64,000 bases of DNA from an uncultured Tenacibaculum sp. (GCF_947495995.1 NZ_CANMAX010000010.1:1-64000), one strand, 5' to 3'. Counted from the first letter of the stretch, positions 15,755 to 25,148 are shown. The notes: a model not told the origin generated them from the sequence alone. A program made the numbers and translations.

Positions 15755-17614
15755 ATGAAGAAAAAAGATACGGCTCCAAAACAAGATGGAATTACAAGGA
15801 AACCTTTTCCAAATTCTACAAAGATTTATGTAAAAGGTAAATTACATCCTCAAATTAACGTAGCAATGCGTGAGATTTCATTGAATGATACTGTAGATTC
15901 AATGACAAAAGCTCGTACTCCAAATGAACCGTTAACTGTTTATGATACTTCAGGACCATATACCGATCCAGAAAAAGAAATCAATATTCATAATGGTTTA
16001 GAGCGTATTCGTGAGCAATGGATTTTAGATAGAAGAAATGTAGAGCAGTTAGATAAGTTCAGTTCAGAATATTGTAACGAACGTTTAAATGATAAAAGCT
16101 TAGATCATTTACGATTTAATCATTTAAATAAGCCGTATAGAGCTAAGGAAGGAAAAAATGTAACACAGTTACATTACGCAAAACAAGGAATGATTACTCC
16201 AGAAATGGAGTATGTGGCAATTCGTGAAAATCAGCGTATAGATGAAATGACACGTTTAGCGAAACAACATCCAGGTCAAGATTTCGGTGCTAGTATTCCA
16301 GAAAAAATTACTCCAGAATTTGTAAGAGAAGAAATTGCTAGAGGTAGAGCAGTAATTCCTTCAAATATAAATCACCCAGAAGCAGAACCTATGATTTTAG
16401 GTCGTAACTTCTTAGTGAAAATTAATGCAAATATTGGTAACTCAGCAACAACATCTTCAATCGAAGAAGAAGTAGAAAAAGCAGTTTGGGCTTGTCGTTG
16501 GGGAGCAGATAATATCATGGACTTATCTACAGGGAAAAACATTCATGAAACACGTGAGTGGATTATCCGTAACTCACCAGTACCAATTGGAACGGTGCCA
16601 ATTTACCAAGCATTAGAAAAAGTAAATGGTGTTGCAGAAGATTTAACTTGGGAAATTTTTAGAGATACATTAATTGAACAAGCTGAACAAGGAGTAGATT
16701 ATTTTACAATCCACGCCGGAGTTCGTTTGGCTTATGTTCCAATGACAGCAAAGCGTATTACTGGAATTGTTTCTCGTGGAGGTTCAATTATGGCAAAATG
16801 GTGTTTAGCGCATCATAAAGAAAGTTTCTTGTACACACATTTCGAAGAGATTTGTGAAATTATGAAAGCTTACGATGTGGCATTCTCTTTAGGAGATGGT
16901 TTACGTCCGGGGTGTATTGCAGACGCAAATGATGAAGCACAGTTTGCAGAATTAGAAACTTTAGGTGAATTAACTAAAATCGCTTGGAAACACGAAGTAC
17001 AGTGTTTCATTGAAGGTCCAGGTCACGTGCCAATGCATATGATTAAAGCCAATATGGATAAGCAATTAGAGGCTTGTGGTGAAGCTCCTTTTTATACATT
17101 AGGACCATTAACTACTGATATCGCTCCAGGTTACGATCATATTACTTCAGGAATTGGAGCAGCAATGATTGGTTGGTACGGAACAGCAATGTTATGTTAT
17201 GTAACACCAAAAGAACACTTAGGTTTACCGAACAAAGATGATGTAAGAACTGGTGTAGTAACATATAAATTAGCAGCACATGCAGCGGATTTAGCGAAAG
17301 GACATCCAGGAGCACAACATAGAGATGACGCGTTAAGTAAAGCTCGTTTTGAATTCCGTTGGGAAGATCAGTTTAACTTAAGTTTAGATCCAGAATTAGC
17401 TAGAGAATATCACGACGAAACATTACCTGCTGAAGGAGCTAAAATTGCACACTTCTGTTCTATGTGCGGACCGAAATTCTGTTCAATGAAGATTTCTCAA
17501 GAAGTTAGAGATTATGCAGCTCAAAAAGATTTAGAAGCTGAAAATGCAATTGCAGAAGGAATGAAAGAAAAATCTGAAGAGTTCAAGCAAAAAGGTTCTG
17601 AAGTATATTTATAA
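15755..17614 (+). CDS. thiC: Phosphomethylpyrimidine synthase ThiC
   Basis: 619 residues. This radical SAM enzyme converts aminoimidazole ribotide to hydroxymethylpyrimidine phosphate. The C-terminal cluster motif CSMCGPKFCSM (CxxCxxxxC) is intact, and the barrel motifs TRAKIGTMIDL-related segments are recognisable, such as GRNFLVKINANIGNSATTSS and FIEGPGHVPMHMI. The N-terminal extension is normal for ThiC. No other ThiC-like gene is in the window. Confidence 0.98.
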   Translation: MKKKDTAPKQDGITRKPFPNSTKIYVKGKLHPQINVAMREISLNDTVDSMTKARTPNEPLTVYDTSGPYTDPEKEINIHNGLERIREQWILDRRNVEQLDKFSSEYCNERLNDKSLDHLRFNHLNKPYRAKEGKNVTQLHYAKQGMITPEMEYVAIRENQRIDEMTRLAKQHPGQDFGASIPEKITPEFVREEIARGRAVIPSNINHPEAEPMILGRNFLVKINANIGNSATTSSIEEEVEKAVWACRWGADNIMDLSTGKNIHETREWIIRNSPVPIGTVPIYQALEKVNGVAEDLTWEIFRDTLIEQAEQGVDYFTIHAGVRLAYVPMTAKRITGIVSRGGSIMAKWCLAHHKESFLYTHFEEICEIMKAYDVAFSLGDGLRPGCIADANDEAQFAELETLGELTKIAWKHEVQCFIEGPGHVPMHMIKANMDKQLEACGEAPFYTLGPLTTDIAPGYDHITSGIGAAMIGWYGTAMLCYVTPKEHLGLPNKDDVRTGVVTYKLAAHAADLAKGHPGAQHRDDALSKARFEFRWEDQFNLSLDPELAREYHDETLPAEGAKIAHFCSMCGPKFCSMKISQEVRDYAAQKDLEAENAIAEGMKEKSEEFKQKGSEVYL

Positions 17615-17678
17615 AACAATAAACATTTATCAGTGATCAAAAATTGGTCACTGATAATTTTACCACTAATAACTGAAA

Positions 17679-18272
17679 ATGCTAATAGTACTTACTTCAG
17701 AAAAAGAGTTAGAAAATGAAGCAATACTTTTAAATCAACTGTTTGATAATGGTTTAGAAATATTGCATTTAAGAAAGCCTTCTTTTGATATTGAAGGATA
17801 TAGAAGTTTATTAAAAGAAATAAATACAGAGCATTATCAAAAAATTATGATACATCAGTTTCATGATTTATGTGCTGAGTTTGTATTGAAAGGAATTCAT
17901 ATTCAAGAACAACCTAGATTAGATTTAGGAGAAAAATTAGAAGGTTATGTTTCCTTATACATGTCTGAAGGTTTTAAGGTAAGTAGTTCTTTTCATGAAC
18001 CAGAGGTTTTAGATGCTTGCGAAATCAATTTTGATTATCACTTATTGAGCCCAGTTTTTTCTTCAATATCTAAACAAGGATACGAAGGAAGAGGTTTTGA
18101 TGTAAACCATATCGAAAAAACAATCATAGGAATGGGTGGAGTAAACGCAAATACAATTCCTAAAGTATTAGAATTAGGTTATAAAGGTATTGGTGTGCTT
18201 GGTGGTGTTTGGAATACGGAAGATCCTATAAAAAGTTTTGAAGATATAAAAGATCAATATAAAAGAAATTAA
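17679..18272 (+). CDS. Divergent ThiE/TenI-like protein
   Basis: 197 residues with a TIM-barrel ThiE/TenI fold: ILHLRKPSF replaces the synthase motif QLRxK, IHQFHDL replaces the INDxxxLA motif, and the phosphate-binding end IGMGGVNANTIPKVLELGYK with VLGGVW is kept. The pyrophosphate-binding Asn-Asp pair of true thiamine phosphate synthases is missing. A canonical thiE is present at 19121, so this copy is more likely a TenI-type thiazole tautomerase or another accessory barrel. It lies between thiC and thiD, with a dispersed palindrome after it. Confidence 0.75.
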   Translation: MLIVLTSEKELENEAILLNQLFDNGLEILHLRKPSFDIEGYRSLLKEINTEHYQKIMIHQFHDLCAEFVLKGIHIQEQPRLDLGEKLEGYVSLYMSEGFKVSSSFHEPEVLDACEINFDYHLLSPVFSSISKQGYEGRGFDVNHIEKTIIGMGGVNANTIPKVLELGYKGIGVLGGVWNTEDPIKSFEDIKDQYKRN

Positions 18273-18278
18273 ATAATG

Positions 18279-18352
18279 TCATTACGAGTGAAACGAAGTA
18301 ATCTTTTCATCGAACAATAGATTACTTCTCTCATACTTCGATCGTAATGACT
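18279..18352. repeat. Dispersed palindromic repeat, copy A
   Basis: An imperfect 74-bp palindrome that starts GTCATTACGA and ends TCGTAATGAC, with an inner CGAAGTAATC/GATTACTTC pair. It belongs to the same family as the element at 20536 and resembles the GTCATTGCGA-type repeats common between genes in Bacteroidota. It lies in the spacer before thiD. Confidence 0.85.
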
Positions 18353-18362
18353 GAAATAATAA

Positions 18363-19115
18363 ATGAAACAACGACCATACATATTAACAATTGCAGGTTT
18401 TGATCCATCAAACGGAGCAGGCTTAACCGCAGATGTGAAAACATTTGAGCAATTAAAATGTTACGGATTATCAGTTTGTACTGCTAATACAATTCAAAAT
18501 GATAAAGAGTTTCTGAAATGTGATTGGATTGATATTGAAACGATCTTGGAACAAATTCAAGTTTTGTTTGATCGTTTTTCGATTGCCACTGTTAAAATCG
18601 GAATTGTTGAAGATTGGCAAAAATTATCTAAAATTATAGATACGGTTTTACAATTAAATTCAGAAGCAAAAATTGTTTTAGATCCGGTTTTAAAATCATC
18701 TACAGGTTTTGTGTTTCAAAATGATTTCAGTGAAAGTGATTTCGATAAAATTTTAGAGAAGGTCTATTTAATTACTCCAAATTATCAAGAGATTCAAAAT
18801 CTATATCAAGATAAAACGATTGAAAAAACGATACATCATATTCAGTCGAAAACTCATGTATTTTTAAAAGGAGGACATCATCCTGAGAAGATAGGAGTAG
18901 ATTATTTATACACAAACGAAGGGAAAACACACCCTTTCAATCCTAAAAAAGGAATTAAAATATTTGAAAAGCATGGAAGCGGTTGTGTGTTATCTTCTGC
19001 AATTGCAAGTTACATTGCTTTAAAATATCCGTTAGTAAAATCATGTTTTAAAGGAAAACGTTACATCGAAAAAGTATTGAGTTCTAACAAAACATTATTA
19101 GGATATCACAACTAA
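18363..19115 (+). CDS. thiD: Hydroxymethylpyrimidine (phosphate) kinase
   Basis: 250 residues of the ribokinase-like family. The N-terminal ILTIAGFDPSNGAGLTADVK is typical of ThiD, and HGSGCVLSSAIASYIAL near residue 202 carries the anion hole GSGC; the catalytic base Asp usual at this position is replaced in this variant family by Cys-Val, as the motif reads GSGCVLSS. It phosphorylates hydroxymethylpyrimidine (phosphate) for coupling to thiazole. It starts 10 nt after repeat A and 5 nt separate it from thiE. Confidence 0.9.
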   Translation: MKQRPYILTIAGFDPSNGAGLTADVKTFEQLKCYGLSVCTANTIQNDKEFLKCDWIDIETILEQIQVLFDRFSIATVKIGIVEDWQKLSKIIDTVLQLNSEAKIVLDPVLKSSTGFVFQNDFSESDFDKILEKVYLITPNYQEIQNLYQDKTIEKTIHHIQSKTHVFLKGGHHPEKIGVDYLYTNEGKTHPFNPKKGIKIFEKHGSGCVLSSAIASYIALKYPLVKSCFKGKRYIEKVLSSNKTLLGYHN

Positions 19116-19120
19116 AACAA

Positions 19121-19771
19121 ATGATAAGTAAATTACAATATATATCACAAGGAGAAACTCCTGTAGCACATTTACAAAATATTCAAAGTGCTTGTACAGC
19201 TGGAGCAGAATGGGTACAACTTCGTTTGAAAAATGAAACAGAAGCGGTTATTCTAGAAACTGCTAAAAAAGCAAGAGAAATTACGAGTCATTTTCAAACG
19301 AGATTAATCATAAACGATCATTATAAAGTTGCAGAAGAAGTAAAAGCAGATGGAGTTCATTTAGGAAAGACAGATGCTTGTCCGGCTGAAGTGAGAAAAT
19401 ACTTAGGAAACTTATTCATTATAGGAGGAACTGCAAATACTTTAGAAGATTGTAAAACTTTACTAGAAAAGAAAGTAGATTACATAGGTTTAGGACCTTT
19501 TAGATATACAACTACAAAGAAAAATTTAAGTCCGACTTTAGGTTTGGCAGGTTATCAAGTACTTTTAGAAGAGTTGAATACAGAAACTCCTGTGATTGCC
19601 ATTGGAGGAATTGTTTTAGAAGATGTATCGGCATTATTAGAAACAAATATTCATGGTATAGCAGTATCAGGAGAAATAACTAAAGATTTTAATTCCATTT
19701 CAAAATTTCATCAAATTTTAAAAGCAGGAAGTTCACAAGAGCAAGTTTTTAAATTAGATACAAACAACTAA
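19121..19771 (+). CDS. thiE: Thiamine phosphate synthase
   Basis: 216 residues with the canonical synthase motifs: WVQLRLKN, LIINDHYKVAEEVKADGVHL, the phosphate contact IGGTANT and the lid YIGLGPFRYTTTKKNLSPTL. It joins the pyrimidine diphosphate and thiazole phosphate to make thiamine phosphate. It lies between thiD and thiG with spacers of 5 and 9 nt. Compared with the ThiE-like protein at 17679 this is the catalytically complete copy. Confidence 0.96.
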   Translation: MISKLQYISQGETPVAHLQNIQSACTAGAEWVQLRLKNETEAVILETAKKAREITSHFQTRLIINDHYKVAEEVKADGVHLGKTDACPAEVRKYLGNLFIIGGTANTLEDCKTLLEKKVDYIGLGPFRYTTTKKNLSPTLGLAGYQVLLEELNTETPVIAIGGIVLEDVSALLETNIHGIAVSGEITKDFNSISKFHQILKAGSSQEQVFKLDTNN

Positions 19772-19780
19772 CTAATTATT

Positions 19781-20548
19781 ATGAGTTCATTACAAATAGC
19801 AGATAAAACATTTACATCACGTTTGTTTACAGGAACAGGAAAATTTAGTTCTTCAGAATTAATGCGCGATGCTTTATTAGAAAGTGAAAGTGAATTAGTA
19901 ACAGTAGCGCTTAAAAGAGTTGATGTACAAAATGAGGAAGATGATGTTTTAACACATTTAAATCATCAACGAATTAATTTATTACCAAATACTTCTGGAG
20001 TAAGAAATGCTAAAGAAGCAGTTTTTGCGGCTGAATTATCTAGAGAAGCTTTAGAAACAAACTGGGTAAAATTAGAAATACATCCAGATCCAAAATATTT
20101 ATTACCAGATCCTATAGAAACATTAAAAGCAACTGAGGAATTAGTGAAAAAAGGATTTATAGTAATGCCGTATATACATGCCGATCCTGTTTTATGTAAG
20201 CGATTAGAAGAGGTAGGAACACAATGTGTAATGCCATTAGGAGCGCCAATTGGAAGTAATAAAGGATTAAAAACGTTAGAGTTTTTAGAGATTATTGTAG
20301 AACAATCTAATGTGCCTGTAGTTGTAGATGCAGGAATAGGTTCACCTTCTCATGCAGCTCATGCTATGGAAGTTGGAGCAGATGCAGTTTTAGTAAATAC
20401 TGCAATAGCAGTTTCTCAAAATCCGGTAGCAATGGCAAAAGCTTTTAAGATGGCTGTTGAAGCTGGTAGAATAGCTTACGAGGCAAAATTAGCGCCAGTG
20501 AAAAAGCATGCAGAAGCAAGTAGCCCATTAACTTCGTTTTTGAGTTAA
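19781..20548 (+). CDS. thiG: Thiazole synthase ThiG
   Basis: 255 residues. FTSRLFTGTGKFSSSELM, the Schiff-base Lys region TNWVKLEIHPDPKYLLPDP and VPVVVDAGIGSPSHAAHAME with ADAVLVNTAIA identify ThiG. It builds the thiazole ring from deoxyxylulose phosphate, dehydroglycine from ThiH and the sulfur of ThiS. A dispersed palindrome and 300 nt of non-coding DNA separate it from thiH, although the two proteins form a complex in other bacteria. Confidence 0.97.
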   Translation: MSSLQIADKTFTSRLFTGTGKFSSSELMRDALLESESELVTVALKRVDVQNEEDDVLTHLNHQRINLLPNTSGVRNAKEAVFAAELSREALETNWVKLEIHPDPKYLLPDPIETLKATEELVKKGFIVMPYIHADPVLCKRLEEVGTQCVMPLGAPIGSNKGLKTLEFLEIIVEQSNVPVVVDAGIGSPSHAAHAMEVGADAVLVNTAIAVSQNPVAMAKAFKMAVEAGRIAYEAKLAPVKKHAEASSPLTSFLS

Positions 20549-20631
20549 TGTTTGTCGTCATTACGAGGAAGAATGACGAAGTAATCTTTCAATTAAAAGT
20601 TTTAGATTGCTTCATTTCATTCGCAATGACG
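20536..20631. repeat. Dispersed palindromic repeat, copy B
   Basis: A palindrome of about 96 bp opening CGTCATTACGA and closing TCGCAATGACG, with internal GAAGTAATC and GATTGCTTC arms. It is the same family as copy A at 18279, only 2.2 kb away in the same operon. Its first 13 bases overlap the thiG stop region. Confidence 0.85.
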
Positions 20632-20850
20632 AATTTAAATAAGTATAAATGTCATATTTAGATCAAACTATAAAATCCACCGAAAGAAACGTAAAAAATG
20701 AAAAGCTGTTTGAGCAAATCGAGTTCTTCTCATTTAGTTTCGAGGATGAGATTTTATGAGGGAAGAGCTAATACGACTAGATTTTTTGTTTCTTTTTTGA
20801 TCAATAGAAAAAGAAAATGTAAGATTAAAGAATTCATTAAGAATAAAATA
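20632..20850 (+). other. Non-coding spacer before thiH
   Basis: After repeat B the spacer carries a 36-codon open frame (20649-20759) with no recognisable features, and a second palindrome in which TTTCTTTTT pairs with AAAAAGAAA around 20789-20816. The reading frame of thiH happens to stay open upstream to 20698, but the encoded sequence is not ThiH-like. I see no promoter of the standard type. Confidence 0.5.
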
Positions 20851-21960
20851 ATGAACACTTTCGAAAACATATTCGATAATTACGACTGGGATTCAGTAAT
20901 GAAAGACATTCTTTCTAAATCATCTCTTGATGTAGAAAGAGCTTTGGCTTCAGATAAAAGAGATTTAGAAGATTTTAAAGCTTTAATCTCACCAGCTGCA
21001 AAACCCTATATTGAGCAAATGGCTCAGTTGAGTAATCAGTTAACCAAAAAACGCTTCGGAAATACAATTCAAATGTATGCTCCGATGTATCTAAGTAACG
21101 AATGTCAAAATATTTGTACCTATTGCGGATTCAGTCTAACAAATAAAATTCCAAGGCGAACATTAACAGATGCTGAAATTTTAAAAGAAGTAGAGTTTTT
21201 AAAAAATAAAGGTTACGATCATATTTTATTAGTTACAGGAGAAGCGAATCGTACTGTTGGTGTAGATTATATTAATAATGCAATTCAATTAATAAAGCCA
21301 CATTTTTCGAATATTACTATCGAAGTGCAACCTTTAGATCAAGATGAATATGAGTTATTGATAGCAAATGGATTATATGCAGTTTTAGTTTATCAAGAAA
21401 CCTATCATAGAGAAGAGTATAAAAAACATCATCCGAAAGGGAAGAAGTCTAATTTCTCTTACCGACTAGATACACCTGATCGTTTGGGAAAAGCAGGAGT
21501 CCATAAAATCGGACTAGGAGCTTTATTCGGGTTAGAAGATTGGAGAGCAGACAGTTTCTTTACTGCTTTGCATTTAAAATATTTGCAAAAGACATACTGG
21601 AAAACAAAATATTCCATTTCTTTTCCAAGATTACGACCACATTCTGGAGGCTTAGAACCTAAAGTAGAAATGACAGATGCTGATTTGGTACAGTTAATTT
21701 GTGCGTATCGTTTATTTGATGAAGATGTAGAATTATCTATTTCTACTCGTGAAAATGAAATCTTTAGAAATCATATTGTACAATTAGGAATCACTTCTAT
21801 GAGTGCGGAATCGAAAACAAATCCTGGAGGATATGCTGTTGAACCTCAGTCTTTAGAGCAGTTTGAGATTTCAGATGAACGTAGTACAGAAGAGATAACT
21901 ACGATGTTAAAAGATCAAGGTTTGGAAGTAGTTTGGAAAGATTGGGAACATTTTAGTTAA
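20851..21960 (+). CDS. thiH: 2-iminoacetate synthase ThiH
   Basis: 369 residues from the ATG at 20851. The radical SAM cluster is C85-x3-C89-x2-C92 (NECQNICTYCGFS). It cleaves tyrosine to give dehydroglycine for ThiG. TNKIPRRTLTDAEI and SRLRPHSGG-like FPRLRPHSGGLEP are family segments. The frame is open 153 nt upstream, but that part is repeat-derived and not conserved, so the inner ATG is preferred. Confidence 0.96.
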   Translation: MNTFENIFDNYDWDSVMKDILSKSSLDVERALASDKRDLEDFKALISPAAKPYIEQMAQLSNQLTKKRFGNTIQMYAPMYLSNECQNICTYCGFSLTNKIPRRTLTDAEILKEVEFLKNKGYDHILLVTGEANRTVGVDYINNAIQLIKPHFSNITIEVQPLDQDEYELLIANGLYAVLVYQETYHREEYKKHHPKGKKSNFSYRLDTPDRLGKAGVHKIGLGALFGLEDWRADSFFTALHLKYLQKTYWKTKYSISFPRLRPHSGGLEPKVEMTDADLVQLICAYRLFDEDVELSISTRENEIFRNHIVQLGITSMSAESKTNPGGYAVEPQSLEQFEISDERSTEEITTMLKDQGLEVVWKDWEHFS

Positions 21961-22027
21961 AAGTTACAATATTATTAATGATAAATTGTTTCTAAATTAG
22001 CTAACTATTCTTAAATCCCCATAAGTA

Positions 22028-23119
22028 ATGAGAAAACTAATAACAATAGCATCTATATTCTTCATTATATTTCTGTTAGGTTGTAATGATGCTAAAATAA
22101 CGTTTGGTAATGTGAACTACTTTCCATTAAACGATGGCAGTGAATGGGAAACTGTTACTCCAGAAAGTTTAGGATGGAATACTGCTGAGGTACCAGATTT
22201 ATATTCTTTTTTAGAAGATTCTGATACGAGAGCATTTATAGTATTAAAAGAAGGAAAAATAGTTTTTGAACAATATTGGGGAACCAACTTTGATAATGGA
22301 GGAGCGTTTACACAAGAATCTAGATGGTTTTGGGCTTCTGCAGGAAAAACACTAACAGCAAGTTTGGTAGGAATAGCAGAAAGTAAAGGTTTGTTAACTG
22401 TTTCCGATAAAACTTCTGATCATTTAGGTATAGGATGGACTAGCTTACCTCCGGAAAAAGAGAATCTAGTAACCATTAAAAATAACCTTACAATGACAAC
22501 CGGTTTTAGAACCGACGTTAATTTGAATTGTTATACGCCTAATTGTTTTAGATATAGAGTTGATGAAGGTAGACAATGGTTTTATCATACAGGAACAGCT
22601 ACAGTTTTAAAAAATGTAATTGAAAATGTTTCAGGACTTTCTTACAATGCTTTTACTGATCAAAGATTAGAATCGGTAATTGGAATGAATGGTGAATGGA
22701 TAGAAGAAGATAGTAAAAATATATATTGGAGTACAGGAAGAGATGCAGCTCGTTTTGGTTTATTATTATCTGCTAAAGGAGTTTGGAGAGGAAATAATGT
22801 AATTAGCGGAAGCTATGTAAATAGAATGACAACTACTTCTCAAAATATAAATGAGTCTTATGGTTACTTAACTTGGTTAAACGGGAAATCTTCTATTGTG
22901 TATCCAGGTTTACAAACGATTACATTGAGTCCACTTTCTACAAATGCACCAGAAGATACTTATGCCGCTCTTGGAAATGACGGACAAATAATTGCAGTTG
23001 TACCAAGTGAAAATATAGTTGTTGTAAGATTTGGAGACGGACCAAGTCAAGGTCAGATTTCAGTAAATTATTTTAATGATTTATGGGAAAAGATAAATGC
23101 TGTAACGAATACCAATTAA
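22028..23119 (+). CDS. Serine hydrolase, beta-lactamase family lipoprotein
   Basis: 363 residues. A lipoprotein signal peptide ends at Cys19 in FLLGCND. The catalytic SxxK motif is Ser104-Ala-Gly-Lys107 (WASAGKTLTASLVG), followed by a Tyr motif around YHTGTATV. This is the class C beta-lactamase/penicillin-binding-protein fold, which also includes esterases and peptidases; the substrate is not known. It lies 67 nt after thiH and 22 nt before another hydrolase, inside what is otherwise a thiamine operon. Confidence 0.85.
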   Translation: MRKLITIASIFFIIFLLGCNDAKITFGNVNYFPLNDGSEWETVTPESLGWNTAEVPDLYSFLEDSDTRAFIVLKEGKIVFEQYWGTNFDNGGAFTQESRWFWASAGKTLTASLVGIAESKGLLTVSDKTSDHLGIGWTSLPPEKENLVTIKNNLTMTTGFRTDVNLNCYTPNCFRYRVDEGRQWFYHTGTATVLKNVIENVSGLSYNAFTDQRLESVIGMNGEWIEEDSKNIYWSTGRDAARFGLLLSAKGVWRGNNVISGSYVNRMTTTSQNINESYGYLTWLNGKSSIVYPGLQTITLSPLSTNAPEDTYAALGNDGQIIAVVPSENIVVVRFGDGPSQGQISVNYFNDLWEKINAVTNTN

Positions 23120-23141
23120 CAAGAATAAAAACAATTCATAA

Positions 23142-24020
23142 ATGCTAAGAAGTCTTACTTTTTTAATTATACGATTGATGGGAATTAAAAAGATATTTTC
23201 AAAGAATCCTATTGATTATAAAAAGTTAAGAAAGTCAGATCAAAAGTTACCACCGAATAATTTCTTTAAAAAGTTTATTGTTGAAGAAGCGCAAATAAAT
23301 GAAACTATAATCCATAAGGTTAAGAATAAAGAAATCAAAACTTCTGGATTGGTTATTTTTATTCACGGAGGCGCATTTATTTCAGGTCCAGCAGAACATC
23401 ATTGGAAAGCCACTCAAAAAATTGTTCAACAAACTGCTAAAGAACTTTGGTTAATAGATTATCCAAAAGCACCAGAAACTACGATTCATCAGATTTGTAA
23501 AAATATTGATGCTGTTTACAAACAAGCTTTACAAAACTTTAAGTCACAAGAAATTACTTTAATAGGAGATTCTGTAGGAGGAAATTTAATAATGACCTTA
23601 ATACAAAGACTCCTTAAAAATAAAGGTGAACTACCTAACAAGTTAATTTTAATTACTCCTGTATTTGATGCAAGTATGTCAAATCCAGAAATAGAAAATA
23701 TAGCAGCTAAAGATCCAATGTTAAATATACAAGGTATTCTTTCAGCAAAAGAAATGTGTGCTAATGGTTTAGATTTAAAAGATCAAATCATTTCTCCTTT
23801 ATATGGAAGTTTCAGAAACTTTCCGAAAACAGAACTGTATATTGGAGCATACGATATTATGTATCCAGATGCTAAACTCGGAGTAGAGAAAATGAGAAAA
23901 GAAGAGGTAGATGTAAAATTGATAGATGGAACTAAAATGCCACATATTTATCCTTTACTGCCTGTATTACCAGAAGCCAAAAAAGCGCTACAAGAAATCA
24001 TAGAAAGTATAAAAGAATAA
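23142..24020 (+). CDS. Alpha/beta hydrolase, hormone-sensitive-lipase type
   Basis: 292 residues. The oxyanion motif HGGAF (75-79), the nucleophile Ser144 in LIGDSVGGNL, the Asp in IGAYDIMYPDA and the His in KMPHIYPLLP form the expected set for the alpha/beta hydrolase-3 family. It is probably a carboxylesterase. The last base of its stop codon is the first base of the thiF start, which ties its translation to the thiamine operon. Confidence 0.88.
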   Translation: MLRSLTFLIIRLMGIKKIFSKNPIDYKKLRKSDQKLPPNNFFKKFIVEEAQINETIIHKVKNKEIKTSGLVIFIHGGAFISGPAEHHWKATQKIVQQTAKELWLIDYPKAPETTIHQICKNIDAVYKQALQNFKSQEITLIGDSVGGNLIMTLIQRLLKNKGELPNKLILITPVFDASMSNPEIENIAAKDPMLNIQGILSAKEMCANGLDLKDQIISPLYGSFRNFPKTELYIGAYDIMYPDAKLGVEKMRKEEVDVKLIDGTKMPHIYPLLPVLPEAKKALQEIIESIKE

Positions 24021-25069
24021 TGCTAACTAGAGAAGAACAAAAACAATATAATCGTCATCTTATTTTAGAAGAGATAGGAGAAGAGGGACAAATAAAATTA
24101 AAACAAGCTAAAGTTTTAGTCATTGGAGCAGGAGGTTTAGGATGTCCTGTTTTACAGTATTTAACTGCAGCAGGAATAGGAACAATTGGTGTTATTGACG
24201 ATGATGTTGTAGATCAAACCAATTTACAGCGTCAGATTTTATATACCATTGATGATGTTGGAAAATCAAAAGCTGAAACTGCAGCAAATCGATTATCAAA
24301 ATTGAATCCTTTTATTAATTTTCAGATATATAAAGAGCAGTTAACAAAGCATAATGCGATTGAATTATTCAAACAATATGATATTATAGTAGATGGAAGT
24401 GATAATTTTCAAACTCGATACTTATCTAACGATGCTGCTATAATTACTAATAAACCTTTAGTTTATGGTTCTATCTTTAAATTTGAAGGTCAAGTAAGTG
24501 TTTTTAACTACAAAGGAAGTGCAACATATAGATGTTTGTATCCAACACCTCCAAATCCTAAAGACGTTCCCAATTGTTCTGAAATTGGTGTTTTAGGAGT
24601 TCTACCAGGAATTATAGGAAGTTTACAAGCAAACGAAGTTCTTAAAATCATAATTGGTTTAGGTGATGTGCTTTCAGATAAATTATTAGTATTAGATGTG
24701 TTGACTATGCGTCAATTAGTACTAAATTATAGTAAAACTGAAAGATCTGAAGTCACTGTTTTAGATGAGAATTATGAAGCATTTTGTGGAGTTACTATTA
24801 TTGAAGATGAAATAACGTTAGTAGATTTAAACGAAAATAAAACAAAATACAACTTGTTAGATGTTCGTGAAAATTGGGAGCGTGAACAACATCATATTGG
24901 AGGACAACATATTCCTTTAGGTGAATTACCACATCGTTTTTCTGAGATAGATACATCTAAACCAGTCGTTGTGTATTGTAAATCAGGAATGCGAAGTGCT
25001 AGAGCTATTGACTTTTTACAAGAGCAAGAATTACAAGGAAACTTTATCAATTTAAAGAATGGACTTTAA
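24020..25069 (+). CDS. thiF: ThiF/MoeB-type adenylyltransferase with rhodanese domain
   Basis: 349 residues. The E1-like domain has the nucleotide-binding VLVIGAGGLGCPVLQYLTAA, the Arg-containing NLQRQILY and VPNCSEIGVLGVLPGIIGSL. The C-terminal rhodanese domain (about 255-349) has the active Cys320 in VVVYCKSGMRSA. It should adenylate the Gly-Gly end of ThiS and deliver persulfide sulfur. No separate moeB is seen in the molybdopterin cluster, so it may also activate MoaD. It overlaps the preceding hydrolase gene by one base and is followed by a terminator. Confidence 0.93.
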   Translation: MLTREEQKQYNRHLILEEIGEEGQIKLKQAKVLVIGAGGLGCPVLQYLTAAGIGTIGVIDDDVVDQTNLQRQILYTIDDVGKSKAETAANRLSKLNPFINFQIYKEQLTKHNAIELFKQYDIIVDGSDNFQTRYLSNDAAIITNKPLVYGSIFKFEGQVSVFNYKGSATYRCLYPTPPNPKDVPNCSEIGVLGVLPGIIGSLQANEVLKIIIGLGDVLSDKLLVLDVLTMRQLVLNYSKTERSEVTVLDENYEAFCGVTIIEDEITLVDLNENKTKYNLLDVRENWEREQHHIGGQHIPLGELPHRFSEIDTSKPVVVYCKSGMRSARAIDFLQEQELQGNFINLKNGL

Positions 25070-25102
25070 ACAAAAGATAATATTTTTAATATATGATATT
25101 AT

Positions 25103-25134
25103 AAATCCTTTGTTTACTACAAAGGATTTTTTGT
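25103..25134 (+). terminator. Terminator of the thiamine operon
   Basis: AATCCTTTGT (25104-25113) pairs with ACAAAGGATT (25119-25128), followed by a T run. It lies just after thiF and before a convergent gene. Confidence 0.92.
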
Positions 25135-25148
25135 TGTGAAAAAATAAG

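Noticed and set aside
20649..20759. 36-codon plus-strand frame before thiH
   Set aside because: No conserved features, and it lies among repeat-derived sequence. It could be a relic, but there is no support for a gene.
22028..23119. Beta-lactam resistance gene
   Set aside because: The protein has the general SxxK serine hydrolase fold and is a lipoprotein, but nothing points to true beta-lactamase activity; many such proteins are esterases or peptidases.
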